Notes: generated from the letters alone by a model not told the origin. Positions 17,360 to 26,537 are shown, counted from the stretch's first letter. The stretch is 64,000 nucleotides of DNA from JACQAP01 sp035275265 (GCA_035275265.1 DATENC010000011.1:186001-250000); one strand, 5' to 3'. Made by a program: numbers and translations.

Positions 17360-18703
17360 ATGACCGCAATCAAGTCTCGCAAGTCCTCTGCAGAACCGTC
17401 CACGGTAGGTTTCGTTTCGCTGGGATGTCCGAAAGCGCTGGTTGATTCCGAGCGCATCCTCACGCAGCTTCGTGCCGAGGGATATCTGATCTCCCCCACC
17501 TACCGCGACGCCGATCTCGTCATCGTCAATACCTGCGGCTTCATCAGTGCCGCTGTCGAGGAATCGCTGGACGCGATCGGTGAAGCGCTCACGGAAAACG
17601 GCAAGGTCATCGTCACCGGTTGTCTGGGTGCCAAGGGCAGCGTGGTCAAAGACGCGCATCCGCGGGTACTGGCTATCACCGGCCCGCACGCCACCGAGGA
17701 AGTCATGAGCGCGGTGCACATGCACCTGCCCAAGCCTCACGATCCTTTCCTAGATCTCGTGCCGCCGCAGGGCATCAAACTTACGCCAAAGCACTTCGCG
17801 TATCTGAAGATCGCCGAGGGCTGCAACCATCGTTGCACTTTCTGCATCATCCCCTCGATGCGCGGTGACCTGGTCAGTCGCCCCGTGGGCGAAGTCATGC
17901 AGGAAGCCGAGAATCTGGTTAGAGCCGGAGTCAAGGAACTGCTAGTGATCTCGCAGGACACCAGTGCCTACGGAGTGGATGTCCGCTACCGCACAGGGTT
18001 CTGGGGCGGGCGCCCGCTCAAAACGCGCATGACCGAACTCACGCGCGCGCTCGGCGATCTCGGCGTGTGGGTGCGGCTGCATTACGTCTACCCTTACCCA
18101 CACGTCGACGAAATCGTTCCGCTGATGGCGGAAGGCAAGGTACTGCCCTACCTCGACGTACCGTTCCAGCACGCGAGCCCCCGCATCCTCAAGCTCATGA
18201 AGCGTCCGGCAAATACCGAAAGTAATCTCGAACGCATCCGCGCGTGGCGCGAAATCTGTCCAGCGATCACTATCCGCAGCACGTTCATTGCTGGTTTTCC
18301 CGGGGAAACCGAAACGGAATTCGAAGACCTGTTGAAGTTTCTGGAGGAGGCACAACTCGATCGCGTTGGCTGCTTCGCCTATTCGCCGGTGGACGGCGCG
18401 GCCGCCAATTCCCTGCCCGACCCCGTTCCGCAGGAAGTGAGGGAACAACGCCGCGCCCGTTTCATGGCGGCCCAGGAGAAAATCAGCGCGCGCCGATTGC
18501 AGCAGAAAATCGGCAAGACCATTGCGGTCCTGATCGACGAGTCTGGCGAAAAAGGTGCAGTCGGCCGCTCGAGCGCCGATGCGCCCGAGATCGACGGCTT
18601 GGTGCACATCAGGAAGGCCAAGGGTCTCAATCCGGGCGAATTCGTTCAAGTGCGCATCACCCGCAGCGACACCCACGACCTTTACGGCGAGATCGCCGCA
18701 TAG
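17360..18703 (+). CDS. rimO: Ribosomal protein S12 methylthiotransferase RimO
   Basis: Radical-SAM enzyme that adds a methylthio group to the conserved Asp of ribosomal protein S12. The N-terminal UPF0004 domain carries three cluster cysteines (Cys23, Cys59, Cys88). The radical-SAM motif CNHRCTFC gives Cys155, Cys159 and Cys162. A C-terminal TRAM domain (about 385-447) completes the 447 residues. The GFVSLGCPKALVDSE opening separates RimO from MiaB. It has its own transcription unit after the phaR terminator. Confidence 0.95.
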   Translation: MTAIKSRKSSAEPSTVGFVSLGCPKALVDSERILTQLRAEGYLISPTYRDADLVIVNTCGFISAAVEESLDAIGEALTENGKVIVTGCLGAKGSVVKDAHPRVLAITGPHATEEVMSAVHMHLPKPHDPFLDLVPPQGIKLTPKHFAYLKIAEGCNHRCTFCIIPSMRGDLVSRPVGEVMQEAENLVRAGVKELLVISQDTSAYGVDVRYRTGFWGGRPLKTRMTELTRALGDLGVWVRLHYVYPYPHVDEIVPLMAEGKVLPYLDVPFQHASPRILKLMKRPANTESNLERIRAWREICPAITIRSTFIAGFPGETETEFEDLLKFLEEAQLDRVGCFAYSPVDGAAANSLPDPVPQEVREQRRARFMAAQEKISARRLQQKIGKTIAVLIDESGEKGAVGRSSADAPEIDGLVHIRKAKGLNPGEFVQVRITRSDTHDLYGEIAA

Positions 18704-18705
18704 TC

Positions 18706-18804
18706 GTGATTCAGCGGCTGAAAAATTGGGCCGCGACCCTCAAGCGCGAGGTCATGACGCTGTGGGCACTGGCGTTGCGGGGTGCCTTTGTTCTGCTCGT
18801 TTGA
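18706..18804 (+). pseudogene. Possible remnant of a DUF1232 (YkvA-type) gene
   Basis: A GTG two bases after the rimO stop opens a 32-codon frame whose start, VIQRLKNWAATLKREVMTLW, resembles the N-terminus of small DUF1232 membrane proteins (about 120 aa). The usual continuation through YALSPIDLIPDF is missing. Either the gene lost most of its length by deletion or this is a short chance frame. The similarity is recalled from memory, not searched. Confidence 0.35.
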
Positions 18805-18834
18805 CCGGCTTACTTCTAGAAGTGACTCAGGCGA

Positions 18835-20841
18835 TCACCGCACCGCGGCCACATCGTCAGCGATGCTCTTGTAGAAGTCCCGCACCTCGCCGAGATCCCG
18901 GGTGCGCTTCATCGGCGGAAGACTGCGCCAGATACGCTTGCCGTAGTGTTTGGAAATCAGGCGCGGATCGCAAATCATCAGCACGCCGCGATCGTTCTCG
19001 TCACGAATCAACCTGCCTGAGCCCTGCTTGAGCGTGATGACTGCCTGCGGAACCTGGTATTCCATAAAGGCGTTCCTCCCCTCGCTGTTCATTTTCTCGA
19101 TGCGGGCCGCTAACACCGGATCGTCAGGAGGCGCGAAAGGCAACCGGTCGATAATAACCAGCGACAACGCTTCGCCTTTGACGTCCACGCCTTCCCAGAA
19201 CGAAGCGCTCCCCAATAGTACGGCGTTGCCCAGCTTGCGGAAGCGCTCCAGCAATTCGGTCCGTGAGCCCTCTCCTTGCATCAGCAACGGATACGACATG
19301 CCCATGCGCTTCATTCCGGTCTCCATCAACTCTCGCGCCTCGCGCATAGCCCTGAGGCTCGTGAAGAGGAAGAAGGTCCGCCCTTCCGAAGACTCGATCA
19401 CCGGCAGCGCCGCATCCACCACCGCGCGGGTGTATCTCTCCGAATTCGGTTCCGGAAGTTTCTCGGGGACATAAAGCAGCGCCTGATTCTGGTAGTCGAA
19501 AGGGCTTTCCCAGAATGCGGTGACAGCCTCGTCCAAGCCCATTTCGTGCTGGTAGTGGGAGAAGTCGCCGCCCACCGATAGCGTCGCGGATGTGAAGATC
19601 CACGCGCGCGGATTGCCGCTGATTTGGCGATGGAAGATGTCTGCGATCGAGAGCGGTGTTGCGTTCACGTGCACAGAATTTGCAAACACCTCGACCCAGC
19701 GCACCCGTTCGTGGTCCTCTTGCTGTTGCCATCGACCGAGACAGTCCAGCATCTCGATTGCCCGAATCCAGCAGTTGCGCAGCCCCTCGGAGCGATCGGC
19801 CTGTGATTCGAGTACCCCGGCAAGCTCGCCGAGCCGTGTCACCGCCACGTTGAGCGCCTCGGTAAAGTCACGGTTCGCCGTGGCCTGTGCGTAGGTCTGG
19901 CGGCCGAGGTCCTCGCGCACCTGCAACCGCAAATCCCGCGCCGCTTTTTCAAGTTGCGCAGCAGCATCCGGCAACGCCGGATTGTCCTTTGCCGAAGCGG
20001 CGGTCTCCATGCGGGTGTCACGTCCCAACTCGATGAGTTGATGGGTGGACACGGTCTCGCCGAAAAACAGACTGGCAGTCTCGGGGAGTTGATGCGCCTC
20101 GTCGAAGATCACGGTATTGCACGCGGGCAGCAGTTCCGCCACGCCCTCGTCGCGCAAGACCACATCCGCAAAAAACAAATGATGATTCACCACCACCACG
20201 TCCGCTTCCATCGCCTGCTTGCGCGCCTCCATCACAAAGCACTGTTTGTAGTTCGGGCAATCGCCGCCCAGACAGTTCTCGCGTGTCGAAGTCACCTGTG
20301 GCCAGACGGTAGCGTCCTCGGGGACCGAGGCAAGACCGCTGCGATCGCCGGTCTTGCTGGTCTTGGCATACGATTCAATGCGCGCCAGATACACGACGTC
20401 GTCGCGGTTCAGGAAGCGGCCGTCGTTCTTGGCGCGTTCCAGATGGTAGTGGCACACGTAATTCGCCCTCCCCTTCAGAAGCGCAACCGTCACAGGCGCC
20501 TGCAGCGCGTTGCGCACCATCGGGATGTCGCGGCTGAACAACTGGTCCTGCAGGGTCTTGGTGCCGGTCGAGATAATGACCTTGCCGCCCTGGGCGAGCG
20601 CCGGTGCCAGGTAGGCGAACGTCTTGCCGGTCCCAGTGCCGGCCTCGGCGATCAGGACACTGCGCTTTTCGATCGCGTGCTCGACCGCTTGCGCCATCTC
20701 CACTTGTTGCGGACGCAGGCGGTAGGAAGGGATGGCCGAGGCAAGTGGACCGGAATCGGAAAAGAAATATGTGAGTTGCAGTTCCGTATCCCTCAGACCG
20801 CGCCTGACGGGCCGACACAACTGCCCGCCCGCCGCGCTCAA
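18835..20841 (-). CDS. ATP-dependent DNA helicase, DinG/YoaA type
   Basis: XPD-like superfamily 2 helicase of 668 residues with an iron-sulfur domain. Walker A is AGTGTGKT (67-74). Cluster cysteines appear in YVCHYHLE and CLGGDCPNYKQC. The DEAH box reads FDEAHQLPET, and the C-terminal motif VI region is QGSGRLIRDENDRG. Such proteins unwind 5'-tailed DNA, R-loops and G-quadruplexes after damage. YoaA is closer in layout than E. coli DinG. The N-terminal 20 residues are not family-like, so the true start may be internal. It converges on rimO. Confidence 0.9.
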   Translation of the reverse strand: MSAAGGQLCRPVRRGLRDTELQLTYFFSDSGPLASAIPSYRLRPQQVEMAQAVEHAIEKRSVLIAEAGTGTGKTFAYLAPALAQGGKVIISTGTKTLQDQLFSRDIPMVRNALQAPVTVALLKGRANYVCHYHLERAKNDGRFLNRDDVVYLARIESYAKTSKTGDRSGLASVPEDATVWPQVTSTRENCLGGDCPNYKQCFVMEARKQAMEADVVVVNHHLFFADVVLRDEGVAELLPACNTVIFDEAHQLPETASLFFGETVSTHQLIELGRDTRMETAASAKDNPALPDAAAQLEKAARDLRLQVREDLGRQTYAQATANRDFTEALNVAVTRLGELAGVLESQADRSEGLRNCWIRAIEMLDCLGRWQQQEDHERVRWVEVFANSVHVNATPLSIADIFHRQISGNPRAWIFTSATLSVGGDFSHYQHEMGLDEAVTAFWESPFDYQNQALLYVPEKLPEPNSERYTRAVVDAALPVIESSEGRTFFLFTSLRAMREARELMETGMKRMGMSYPLLMQGEGSRTELLERFRKLGNAVLLGSASFWEGVDVKGEALSLVIIDRLPFAPPDDPVLAARIEKMNSEGRNAFMEYQVPQAVITLKQGSGRLIRDENDRGVLMICDPRLISKHYGKRIWRSLPPMKRTRDLGEVRDFYKSIADDVAAVR

Positions 20842-20982
20842 GAACGTCAGTGTAGATCATCGGCGAGCGGACGTCAGAGTGCCGGAGCAATTCCCTCCCA
20901 TCGGGCAAGTGAGGAAATATTCCCAGCATTGTTGCCCGGAGTTTCGTATGCTTGCGGTCTGTTACGGACAGGAGATCACGTC

Positions 20983-21546
20983 ATGGCGACTCCGCACCGG
21001 AAAGGCTCGCCGCAGCATTGGATCGTTCGATTTTTGCCGTTGGAAACGCTGAAGCAAGCCGAAAACCTCGCTATCAGATTCCAGGAAGTGGAGGGGTTTC
21101 GTCTCTATGTAGTCGAACGGAAGAGGCTTGTGATTCCGGCGGTCTTGTTCATTGTCCTCATCGGCGTTGCATGTGCCGCTGGGACCGTCGTCTTTCTTGC
21201 TGGAGCGCACGGACTGCTTACGCTCCTGGCTTTGCTTCTGGCACCGCTGATCCTGATCGGCAGCCTGTTCGTTCAGATGTATGTGTTTTTCTCCTGGTTG
21301 GAAAACCGGTCCCTGGCCCTAGCGCTCGGTCATCGCACCAAGCCGGCGAAGGGAACGGTTGCCGCGTGGCTATCAAGAAAGTTGGACGCGGACATGGGGA
21401 CATTTCCGCCCGTGCCGTGGATCCTGGCAACAGTTTTCCTCGTTGCACCGCTGGCGATGCTGGCTTATTTCGCGTTCAACGTCGCAATGGTACTGGTCGT
21501 ACTCGCGATCCTGGCGCCCATCGTGTATGCGCGGTTTGATCGATGA
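20983..21546 (+). CDS. Small integral membrane protein of unknown function
   Basis: A protein of 187 residues. The ATG at 20983 has GGAG 9 bases upstream; the longer in-frame extension to 19954 lies inside the opposite-strand helicase gene. A soluble N-terminus (about 45 residues, including LPLETLKQAENLAIRFQEV) is followed by two hydrophobic hairpins near residues 49-105 and 145-184, four membrane segments in all. I do not recognise the family. The stop overlaps the next start (ATGA), and the gene after that also overlaps, so the three probably form one operon. Confidence 0.75.
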   Translation: MATPHRKGSPQHWIVRFLPLETLKQAENLAIRFQEVEGFRLYVVERKRLVIPAVLFIVLIGVACAAGTVVFLAGAHGLLTLLALLLAPLILIGSLFVQMYVFFSWLENRSLALALGHRTKPAKGTVAAWLSRKLDADMGTFPPVPWILATVFLVAPLAMLAYFAFNVAMVLVVLAILAPIVYARFDR

Positions 21547-22271
21547 CTGCGCGCGCCGGCCATTTTTCTGCGCAGCAAGATTCCATGCTTTCTGGTGAAG
21601 TCCGCCGATCCATGTCAGGCGTAACTACACTGCGTTCACATATCGACCACATAGTCCTCACCGCGCCGTCGCTTGAGATCGGCGTGGCGTACGTGCGGGA
21701 CGCCCTCGGCGTGACACCTGAAACCGGGGGCAAACATCCGCGCATGGGGACTCATAACTGCCTGCTCAGGCTCGGGGATAGCTTGTATCTTGAAGTCATC
21801 TCGATTGATCCCGCCGCGGGAAATCCCGATCGCCAGCGCTGGTTCCAGCTCGATCTGGAACGCTCGAACGCGGCACCGCGCCTGGCAACCTGGATCAGCC
21901 GAACCAACGACATTTGCGCCGCGACGGCCGCGGCGATGGTTCCCTTGGGCAATATTGAAGCAATGAGCCGTGGGCCGTTCAAATGGCACATCACCGTTCC
22001 CGCAAACGGGACACTGCCTCTCGACGGTGTCGCACCAACGCTCATCGAATGGGAACCGGATTCGCATCCTGCAGAAACGCTCAAGGATTTCGGGTGCGCA
22101 CTTGTGAGACTCGAAGGATTTCATAGACAGAGTGCGGAAATCCTGAACATGTTGCAATCGATTGGCTTTCAGGGGCCATTCACCGTTTCCCCGATTTCGC
22201 CGGAAGAATCCCCACGTCTCGTCGCCTATGTTCAAACACCGGCTGGAATGCGCCAACTACGTACGCCGTGA
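21543..22271 (+). CDS. Glyoxalase-like domain (VOC superfamily) protein
   Basis: A protein of 242 residues. IDHIVLTAPSLEIGVAYVRDALGV followed by GGKHPRMGTHNCLLRLGDSLYLEVI is the vicinal-oxygen-chelate fold of the Glyoxalase_3-like group. The His of HIDHIV and Glu of YLEVI are likely metal ligands. The substrate is unknown. The ATG at 21543 overlaps the previous stop; ATG 21612 would drop 23 poorly conserved residues and is also plausible. Its own stop overlaps the GTG start of the small lipoprotein gene. Confidence 0.82.
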   Translation: MTARAGHFSAQQDSMLSGEVRRSMSGVTTLRSHIDHIVLTAPSLEIGVAYVRDALGVTPETGGKHPRMGTHNCLLRLGDSLYLEVISIDPAAGNPDRQRWFQLDLERSNAAPRLATWISRTNDICAATAAAMVPLGNIEAMSRGPFKWHITVPANGTLPLDGVAPTLIEWEPDSHPAETLKDFGCALVRLEGFHRQSAEILNMLQSIGFQGPFTVSPISPEESPRLVAYVQTPAGMRQLRTP

Positions 22272-22486
22272 AATCCAAGCGTTGTGCCTGCTCGGTGACG
22301 GCTGCGTTGTTCGTACTGTGGGAAAGCGGATGCGCCACGCATGATCTTTCGCGCAACATCTACGAGGGCGTCAAGACTCATGAGGAAAGTCAGAGATCCA
22401 CGCCTCTCGAGAAACCCGGCACGTCGCCGAGCTACGAAGAATACGATCGGGAACGGCGAGTCCTCTCGCCGGGTAACCCTGAGTAG
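22268..22486 (+). CDS. Small putative lipoprotein
   Basis: A protein of 72 residues starting at a GTG that overlaps the glyoxalase-like stop (GTGA). The N-terminus has basic residues, a short hydrophobic stretch and a Cys (SVTAALFVLWESGCATHDL). Glu at the -3 position makes this a poor lipobox. The mature part (IYEGVKTHEESQRSTPLEKP, then YEEYDRER) resembles small lipoproteins common in betaproteobacteria. Function unknown. Confidence 0.6.
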   Translation: MKSKRCACSVTAALFVLWESGCATHDLSRNIYEGVKTHEESQRSTPLEKPGTSPSYEEYDRERRVLSPGNPE

Positions 22487-22660
22487 AGCGCAACGGCTGG
22501 CTGGACAGATACCGAAAGGCGTGCCGGCGCGCGCGAGTCCCCTGTTCGACCCGCAGCGCCCCTGTCGGCGTGTCGCAAAGTTCACGGGATTCGGCATCTC
22601 CGCTAGTCCGACGCGTCAGATGAAAACGATGACCGAGTCCGGCAAGTTCTTGCCGCGACG

Positions 22661-23098
22661 ATGAGCGCCGACGAACGCGCCATGCAACCCGTGGACTTGG
22701 CAGAGATTCTCTTGGTGTACGACCGGGAATGCCCGGTGTGCGATGCCTATTGCCGCATGGCTCGCATCCGCCAGTCCGCGGGCGTACTGCGCCTGGTCAA
22801 CGCGCGCGACCCGGGCGGGATCATGGACGAGATCACTGCAGCAGAACTCGATATCGACGAAGGCATGGTCCTCAAGGTCGGCAACACCCTGTACTACGGC
22901 GCCGAGGCCATCCACGTCCTGTCGTTGATGAGCAGCCGCTCGGGCGTCTTCAACCGACTCACCTATTGGACGTTCCGCTCGAAGAGCCTGTCCGCCGTCG
23001 TTTACCCGTTGTTTCGATTCTTCCGTAACCTGCTTCTCAAGCTCCTGCGCAAGTCTCGGATTAACAACTTGAGGCTCCCGCGCCGCGACTGGTTCTAG
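22661..23098 (+). CDS. DCC-family thiol-disulfide oxidoreductase-like protein (DUF393)
   Basis: A protein of 145 residues. LLVYDRECPVCDAYCRMARI contains the family's D-x-x-C-P-x-C signature near residues 18-30. The remainder (LRLVNARDPG, the EGMVLKVGNTLYYGAEAIHVL segment and a C-terminal Arg-rich RDWF end) matches DUF393. The partner and substrate are unknown. The gene lies 83 bases upstream of the topoisomerase gene, same direction. The 174 bases before it show no other feature. Confidence 0.85.
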   Translation: MSADERAMQPVDLAEILLVYDRECPVCDAYCRMARIRQSAGVLRLVNARDPGGIMDEITAAELDIDEGMVLKVGNTLYYGAEAIHVLSLMSSRSGVFNRLTYWTFRSKSLSAVVYPLFRFFRNLLLKLLRKSRINNLRLPRRDWF

Positions 23099-23180
23099 GG
23101 TTTCATCCGGCCGGTGCTTGCGTATCGAGGGAGCATCCGGATACTCTGTGTCCGCCCGAAATTCAGAGAAAGGGGATTTG

Positions 23181-24272
23181 GTGACATCGCCGCGTATCGA
23201 CGAGCACCGCAAGGCAGCCACCCGCGCCGGATTGAGTTATGTCACGGACGGCTTGACAGGAATCACCCGACGGCGGGCCGGCAGGGGTTGGATTTTCTTT
23301 GCCCCGGACGGCACGCGTATCAGCGATCCGGCGCAGCGCAAGCGCATCACTTCTCTGGTGATACCGCCGGCATGGACCGACGTCTGGATTTGCCCGGATC
23401 CCAACGGCCATATCCAGGCCACCGCGCGCGACGCGCGAGGTCGCAAGCAATATCGCTATCACCCGTCTTACCGCGAAGCACGCGACAAGTCGAAGTTTCG
23501 CCGCATCCTGGAATTCAGCGAGGTTCTGCCGGATATCCGAGATCGCGTGGAGCGCGACCTTCGAGCCCGCGACCTGTCGCGTCGCCAGATCCTCGCCACC
23601 GTCGTGCAACTGCTGGATCGGACATTGATTCGGGTGGGCAACGACGAGTACGCGCGCGAAAACCGTTCCTTCGGGCTTACTACTCTGCGCGGACGCCACG
23701 TTCAGATCAAGGGCGCGACGCTGCGATTCAGCTTTCGCGGCAAGAGCGGCATCCAGCATGATGTGGCGATCACCGATCGCCGCCTCGCCCGAATAGTCCA
23801 GCAGTGCCAGGACTTGCCCGGACAGGAATTGTTCAAGTTCCTCGACGCCGCCGGGAAGCGCCAGTCCGTCGCCTCCGACGACGTCAATGCCTATCTGCGG
23901 GTGATCACCGGGCGCGATATCACCGCCAAGGATTTCCGTACCTGGGCGGGCACAATGCTGGCGGCCCGGGAATTGCACGCCGCTGGGACGGCATCAAGCC
24001 AGCGCGTGAAGGAAAAGAACATAGTGCGCGCCATTGACGTTGTGGCCGAGCGGCTGGGCAATACCCGCTCCGTGTGCCGGAAGTATTACGTGCATCCCGC
24101 GTTGTTGCATGCCTACCAACAGGGCCGCACCGCGCCATTGCCGTTGCCGGCGGGACCGCCGCGGCCACGCAAGCGTCGTGACACACCCGCGCCGGCGCTG
24201 CGTCAGGAAGAAGTCGCGGTGCTGCAGTTCCTGCAGGAGGAAGCGCCGGTTTTCCTGACGGAAGGACCTTGA
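23181..24272 (+). CDS. DNA topoisomerase IB (poxvirus/eukaryote-like)
   Basis: Relaxes supercoils through a 3'-phosphotyrosine intermediate. The N-terminal domain GWIFFAPDGTRI with IPPAWTDVWICPDPNGHIQA, the catalytic Arg/Lys region (RDKSKFRRI, GNDEYARENRSFGLTTL) and the nucleophile in SVCRKYYVHP (Tyr302 or 303) are all present. GTG 23181 (363 aa) is chosen for its AAAGGGG ribosome binding site; a start at 23118 would add 21 residues. Bacterial type IB enzymes are accessory and patchily distributed, and several roles have been proposed. Confidence 0.92.
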   Translation: MTSPRIDEHRKAATRAGLSYVTDGLTGITRRRAGRGWIFFAPDGTRISDPAQRKRITSLVIPPAWTDVWICPDPNGHIQATARDARGRKQYRYHPSYREARDKSKFRRILEFSEVLPDIRDRVERDLRARDLSRRQILATVVQLLDRTLIRVGNDEYARENRSFGLTTLRGRHVQIKGATLRFSFRGKSGIQHDVAITDRRLARIVQQCQDLPGQELFKFLDAAGKRQSVASDDVNAYLRVITGRDITAKDFRTWAGTMLAARELHAAGTASSQRVKEKNIVRAIDVVAERLGNTRSVCRKYYVHPALLHAYQQGRTAPLPLPAGPPRPRKRRDTPAPALRQEEVAVLQFLQEEAPVFLTEGP

Positions 24273-24419
24273 CGCCAAGGTCATGTTAAAGACGGATTTC
24301 AGCGAGCCTCTTTTTTTCCGCAAGTTGCGCTCATATTCCCGGATTTCGGCCGGCTGGAATCACCCGAATTTTTCATCCAGACAAATCCGAATCCCTGCTA
24401 TCGTATTCAACACACAAGC

Positions 24420-24860
24420 ATGTTTACGCGCATCAACTTTCTACTCGGCTTCGGCGTGCTGGTCGCCATCGGCTTCTACTTTGCGGGCAATTACCTGGTG
24501 GTGTTGCCGCTTTCGATCATCGCGCCGAATTGGGTCAAGCCGATAGCCGGTGTGGCAGTTCTGATCAGCCTCGCGCTTACCGTGCATATTCTATCGAGTG
24601 TGATGGACGGCATGATGGGCGTGGCCAGTTACACGGATGGCGACCGTCCCGGCGCGTTCGCGCTCACCAGCCAGGCTGCAATCGTCTGCGGGCACGCCAG
24701 CATGGCATACATCGCGGTAGCCTACTTTTCCAGGGAGAAACGCGTCACCGAGTTGCAATTGCTCGTTGTCGCGGCGCTGTATACGGTCGGAATCCTCATC
24801 GCGATCCAGGAATGGCGCCGACGCAACGCCGAGGCGCGCCGATCCCAGGCGACGAAATGA
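24420..24860 (+). CDS. Four-helix membrane protein of unknown function
   Basis: A protein of 146 residues with predicted membrane segments at about 8-28, 38-60, 82-104 and 113-129, and a basic cytoplasmic tail (EWRRRNAEARR). The second loop SSVMDGMMGVASYTDGDRPG may be functional. I do not recognise the family. The 147 bases before it contain no recognisable element. Confidence 0.7.
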   Translation: MFTRINFLLGFGVLVAIGFYFAGNYLVVLPLSIIAPNWVKPIAGVAVLISLALTVHILSSVMDGMMGVASYTDGDRPGAFALTSQAAIVCGHASMAYIAVAYFSREKRVTELQLLVVAALYTVGILIAIQEWRRRNAEARRSQATK

Positions 24861-24936
24861 CCAATTTTCCGTCGCGCGAAACAAAAGCAATCCCCACTGC
24901 CGTGCGGCTTTGGGTCACAGCACAAGGAGAAAGATC

Positions 24937-25353
24937 GTGGTAGGCAACGCGTACACCGGCGGCTGTCTGTGCGGGCGCATCCGTTATCGGGCGAGCGGCA
25001 AACCCTCCGACGAAACCCATTGTCACTGCGTAACATGCCGGCGCGCGAGCGGTGCGGCATTCGTTTCCTGGGCTACTTTCAAGACTGCCGATTTTGCCTT
25101 CACAAAGACCAAACCCGCGCGATTCGATTCTTCAGATATCGCGTTTCGCCAGTTCTGCCCGAGTTGCGGGACTCAACTGACCTTCCAGTTCCACAAATCG
25201 CCTCAAAAGATCGACGTCACGCTCGCCAGCCTGGATGACCCCGGAGCCATCACGCCGGTGGACCACATCTGGACCAAGCGGCAGATACCCTGGATCAAAC
25301 TGGAGGACGGACTCCCGCGGCACGTGGAAAGCAGGCCGTCAGAGGACAAGTGA
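24937..25353 (+). CDS. GFA-family (glutathione-dependent formaldehyde-activating-like) zinc protein
   Basis: A protein of 138 residues. Zinc-binding cysteines appear as GGCLCGRIRY, HCHCVTCRRASG and FCPSCGTQL, the CENP-V/GFA pattern. The family fold is known; most members have no proven activity, so formaldehyde handling is only a guess. The GTG at 24937 follows AAGGAG by a good distance. An upstream in-frame extension overlaps the preceding gene and is not family-like. Its stop overlaps the DUF488 start (GTGA). Confidence 0.88.
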   Translation: MVGNAYTGGCLCGRIRYRASGKPSDETHCHCVTCRRASGAAFVSWATFKTADFAFTKTKPARFDSSDIAFRQFCPSCGTQLTFQFHKSPQKIDVTLASLDDPGAITPVDHIWTKRQIPWIKLEDGLPRHVESRPSEDK

Positions 25354-25904
25354 ATCACCCGGCCAGACTCCTGACCATCGGCCACTCGACGCTTGCCGCC
25401 GCTGCGTTCATGACAATGCTCACGGCGCACGGCGTCGAGTTGATTGCGGACGTGCGCCGCTTCCCTGCTTCCCGCCGTCATCCGCAATTCCATCGCGAAG
25501 CGCTGGCGGAAATGCTTGTAACGCACGGTTCCGCATATCTGCATTTGCCGGAGCTGGGTGGACGTCGAGAGCCGAAACCCGATTCCCCCAACACCGCGTG
25601 GCGCGAGGCGGGATTTCGGGGCTACGCAGACCATATGGAAACAGCAGAATTCCGTCGGGGTATTACGCGCCTGCTAGAAGCCGCACGGGCACGGCCAACC
25701 GCGATCATGTGCGCGGAGAAGTCCTGGCGCAATTGCCACCGTGGGCTGATTGCCGACCATCTCAAAGCGTCGGCGATCGAGGTCATTCACATCCTCGATG
25801 CGGCCGCTACCGAACCGCATCCATGGACAGCTCCCGCGCGGCTGATCCACGGCAGGCTCACTTACACCACACCTGGAATCGACCAGCAAGAACTGCTTTT
25901 CTGA
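25350..25904 (+). CDS. DUF488 domain protein
   Basis: A protein of 184 residues. TIGHSTLAAAAFMTML, then IADVRRFPASRRHPQFH, LPELGGRRE and the C-terminal MCAEKSWRNCHRGLIADHL are the hallmarks of DUF488. Conserved Arg, Cys and His residues suggest nucleic acid or nucleotide chemistry, but no function is established. The GTG start overlaps the GFA stop, and the DNA glycosylase gene follows after 7 bases. An operon with repair genes is likely. Confidence 0.88.
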   Translation: MNHPARLLTIGHSTLAAAAFMTMLTAHGVELIADVRRFPASRRHPQFHREALAEMLVTHGSAYLHLPELGGRREPKPDSPNTAWREAGFRGYADHMETAEFRRGITRLLEAARARPTAIMCAEKSWRNCHRGLIADHLKASAIEVIHILDAAATEPHPWTAPARLIHGRLTYTTPGIDQQELLF

Positions 25905-25911
25905 GGAAGCA

Positions 25912-26487
25912 ATGAGCGAAAAGACCCGCTGCCAATGGGCAACAGGCGGCAACAAACTTTACTTTGACTACCACGACTACGAATGGGGCCTACCGCAACA
26001 CGACGACCGGGTGCTGTTCGAGTTCCTGATCCTGGAGGGTGCGCAAGCCGGACTTTCGTGGTCCACCATACTTAACAAGCGTGAAGGCTATCGCAAGGCT
26101 TTCAGCGGATTCGATCCTGAAAAGGTTGCGCGCTACGACCAGGCAAGGATCAACAAGCTGCTGCAGGACTCCGCGATTGTGCGCAATCGGCTCAAAGTCG
26201 AGTCCGCGGTTGTCAATGCCCGCGCTTTCCTTGAGGTACAGCAGGAGTTCGGCAGCTTCGACGCATACATCTGGCAGTTCACCGGCGGCAAACCCATCAA
26301 CAATTCATGGAAAGCCATGAAGCAGGTGCCCGCCAGCACGAAGGTGTCCGATACCATGAGCAAGGATCTCAAGACCCGCGGCTTCAAGTTTGTCGGCAGC
26401 ACCATCATGTATGCGCACATGCAGGCCACCGGCATGGTGAATGACCATACGGTCGACTGTTTCCGATGGAAGCAGGTGCAGGAGTAA
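25912..26487 (+). CDS. tag: DNA-3-methyladenine glycosylase I
   Basis: Base-excision glycosylase of 191 residues specific for 3-methyladenine. The zinc-snap ligands are visible as Cys7, His21, His179 and Cys183. FEFLILEGAQAGLSW contains the catalytic Glu, and FVGSTIMYAHMQATGMVNDH is the family C-terminal motif. It is constitutive in E. coli. Here it lies 7 bases after the DUF488 gene. Confidence 0.94.
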   Translation: MSEKTRCQWATGGNKLYFDYHDYEWGLPQHDDRVLFEFLILEGAQAGLSWSTILNKREGYRKAFSGFDPEKVARYDQARINKLLQDSAIVRNRLKVESAVVNARAFLEVQQEFGSFDAYIWQFTGGKPINNSWKAMKQVPASTKVSDTMSKDLKTRGFKFVGSTIMYAHMQATGMVNDHTVDCFRWKQVQE

Positions 26488-26500
26488 GGGACGAAAATCG

Positions 26501-26537
26501 GTGAAGGCGTGAAGATTGAATGAGTGAAGGATGAAAG
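26501..26537. repeat. Degenerate GTGAA-rich tandem tract
   Basis: Three GTGAAG copies plus related TTGAAT and ATGAAAG words repeat at roughly 7-8 base spacing between tag and the cupin gene. The tract resembles, in degraded form, the GTGACNA heptad arrays at 60.9-61.06 kb, and it supplies the ribosome binding site of the cupin gene. Confidence 0.35.
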
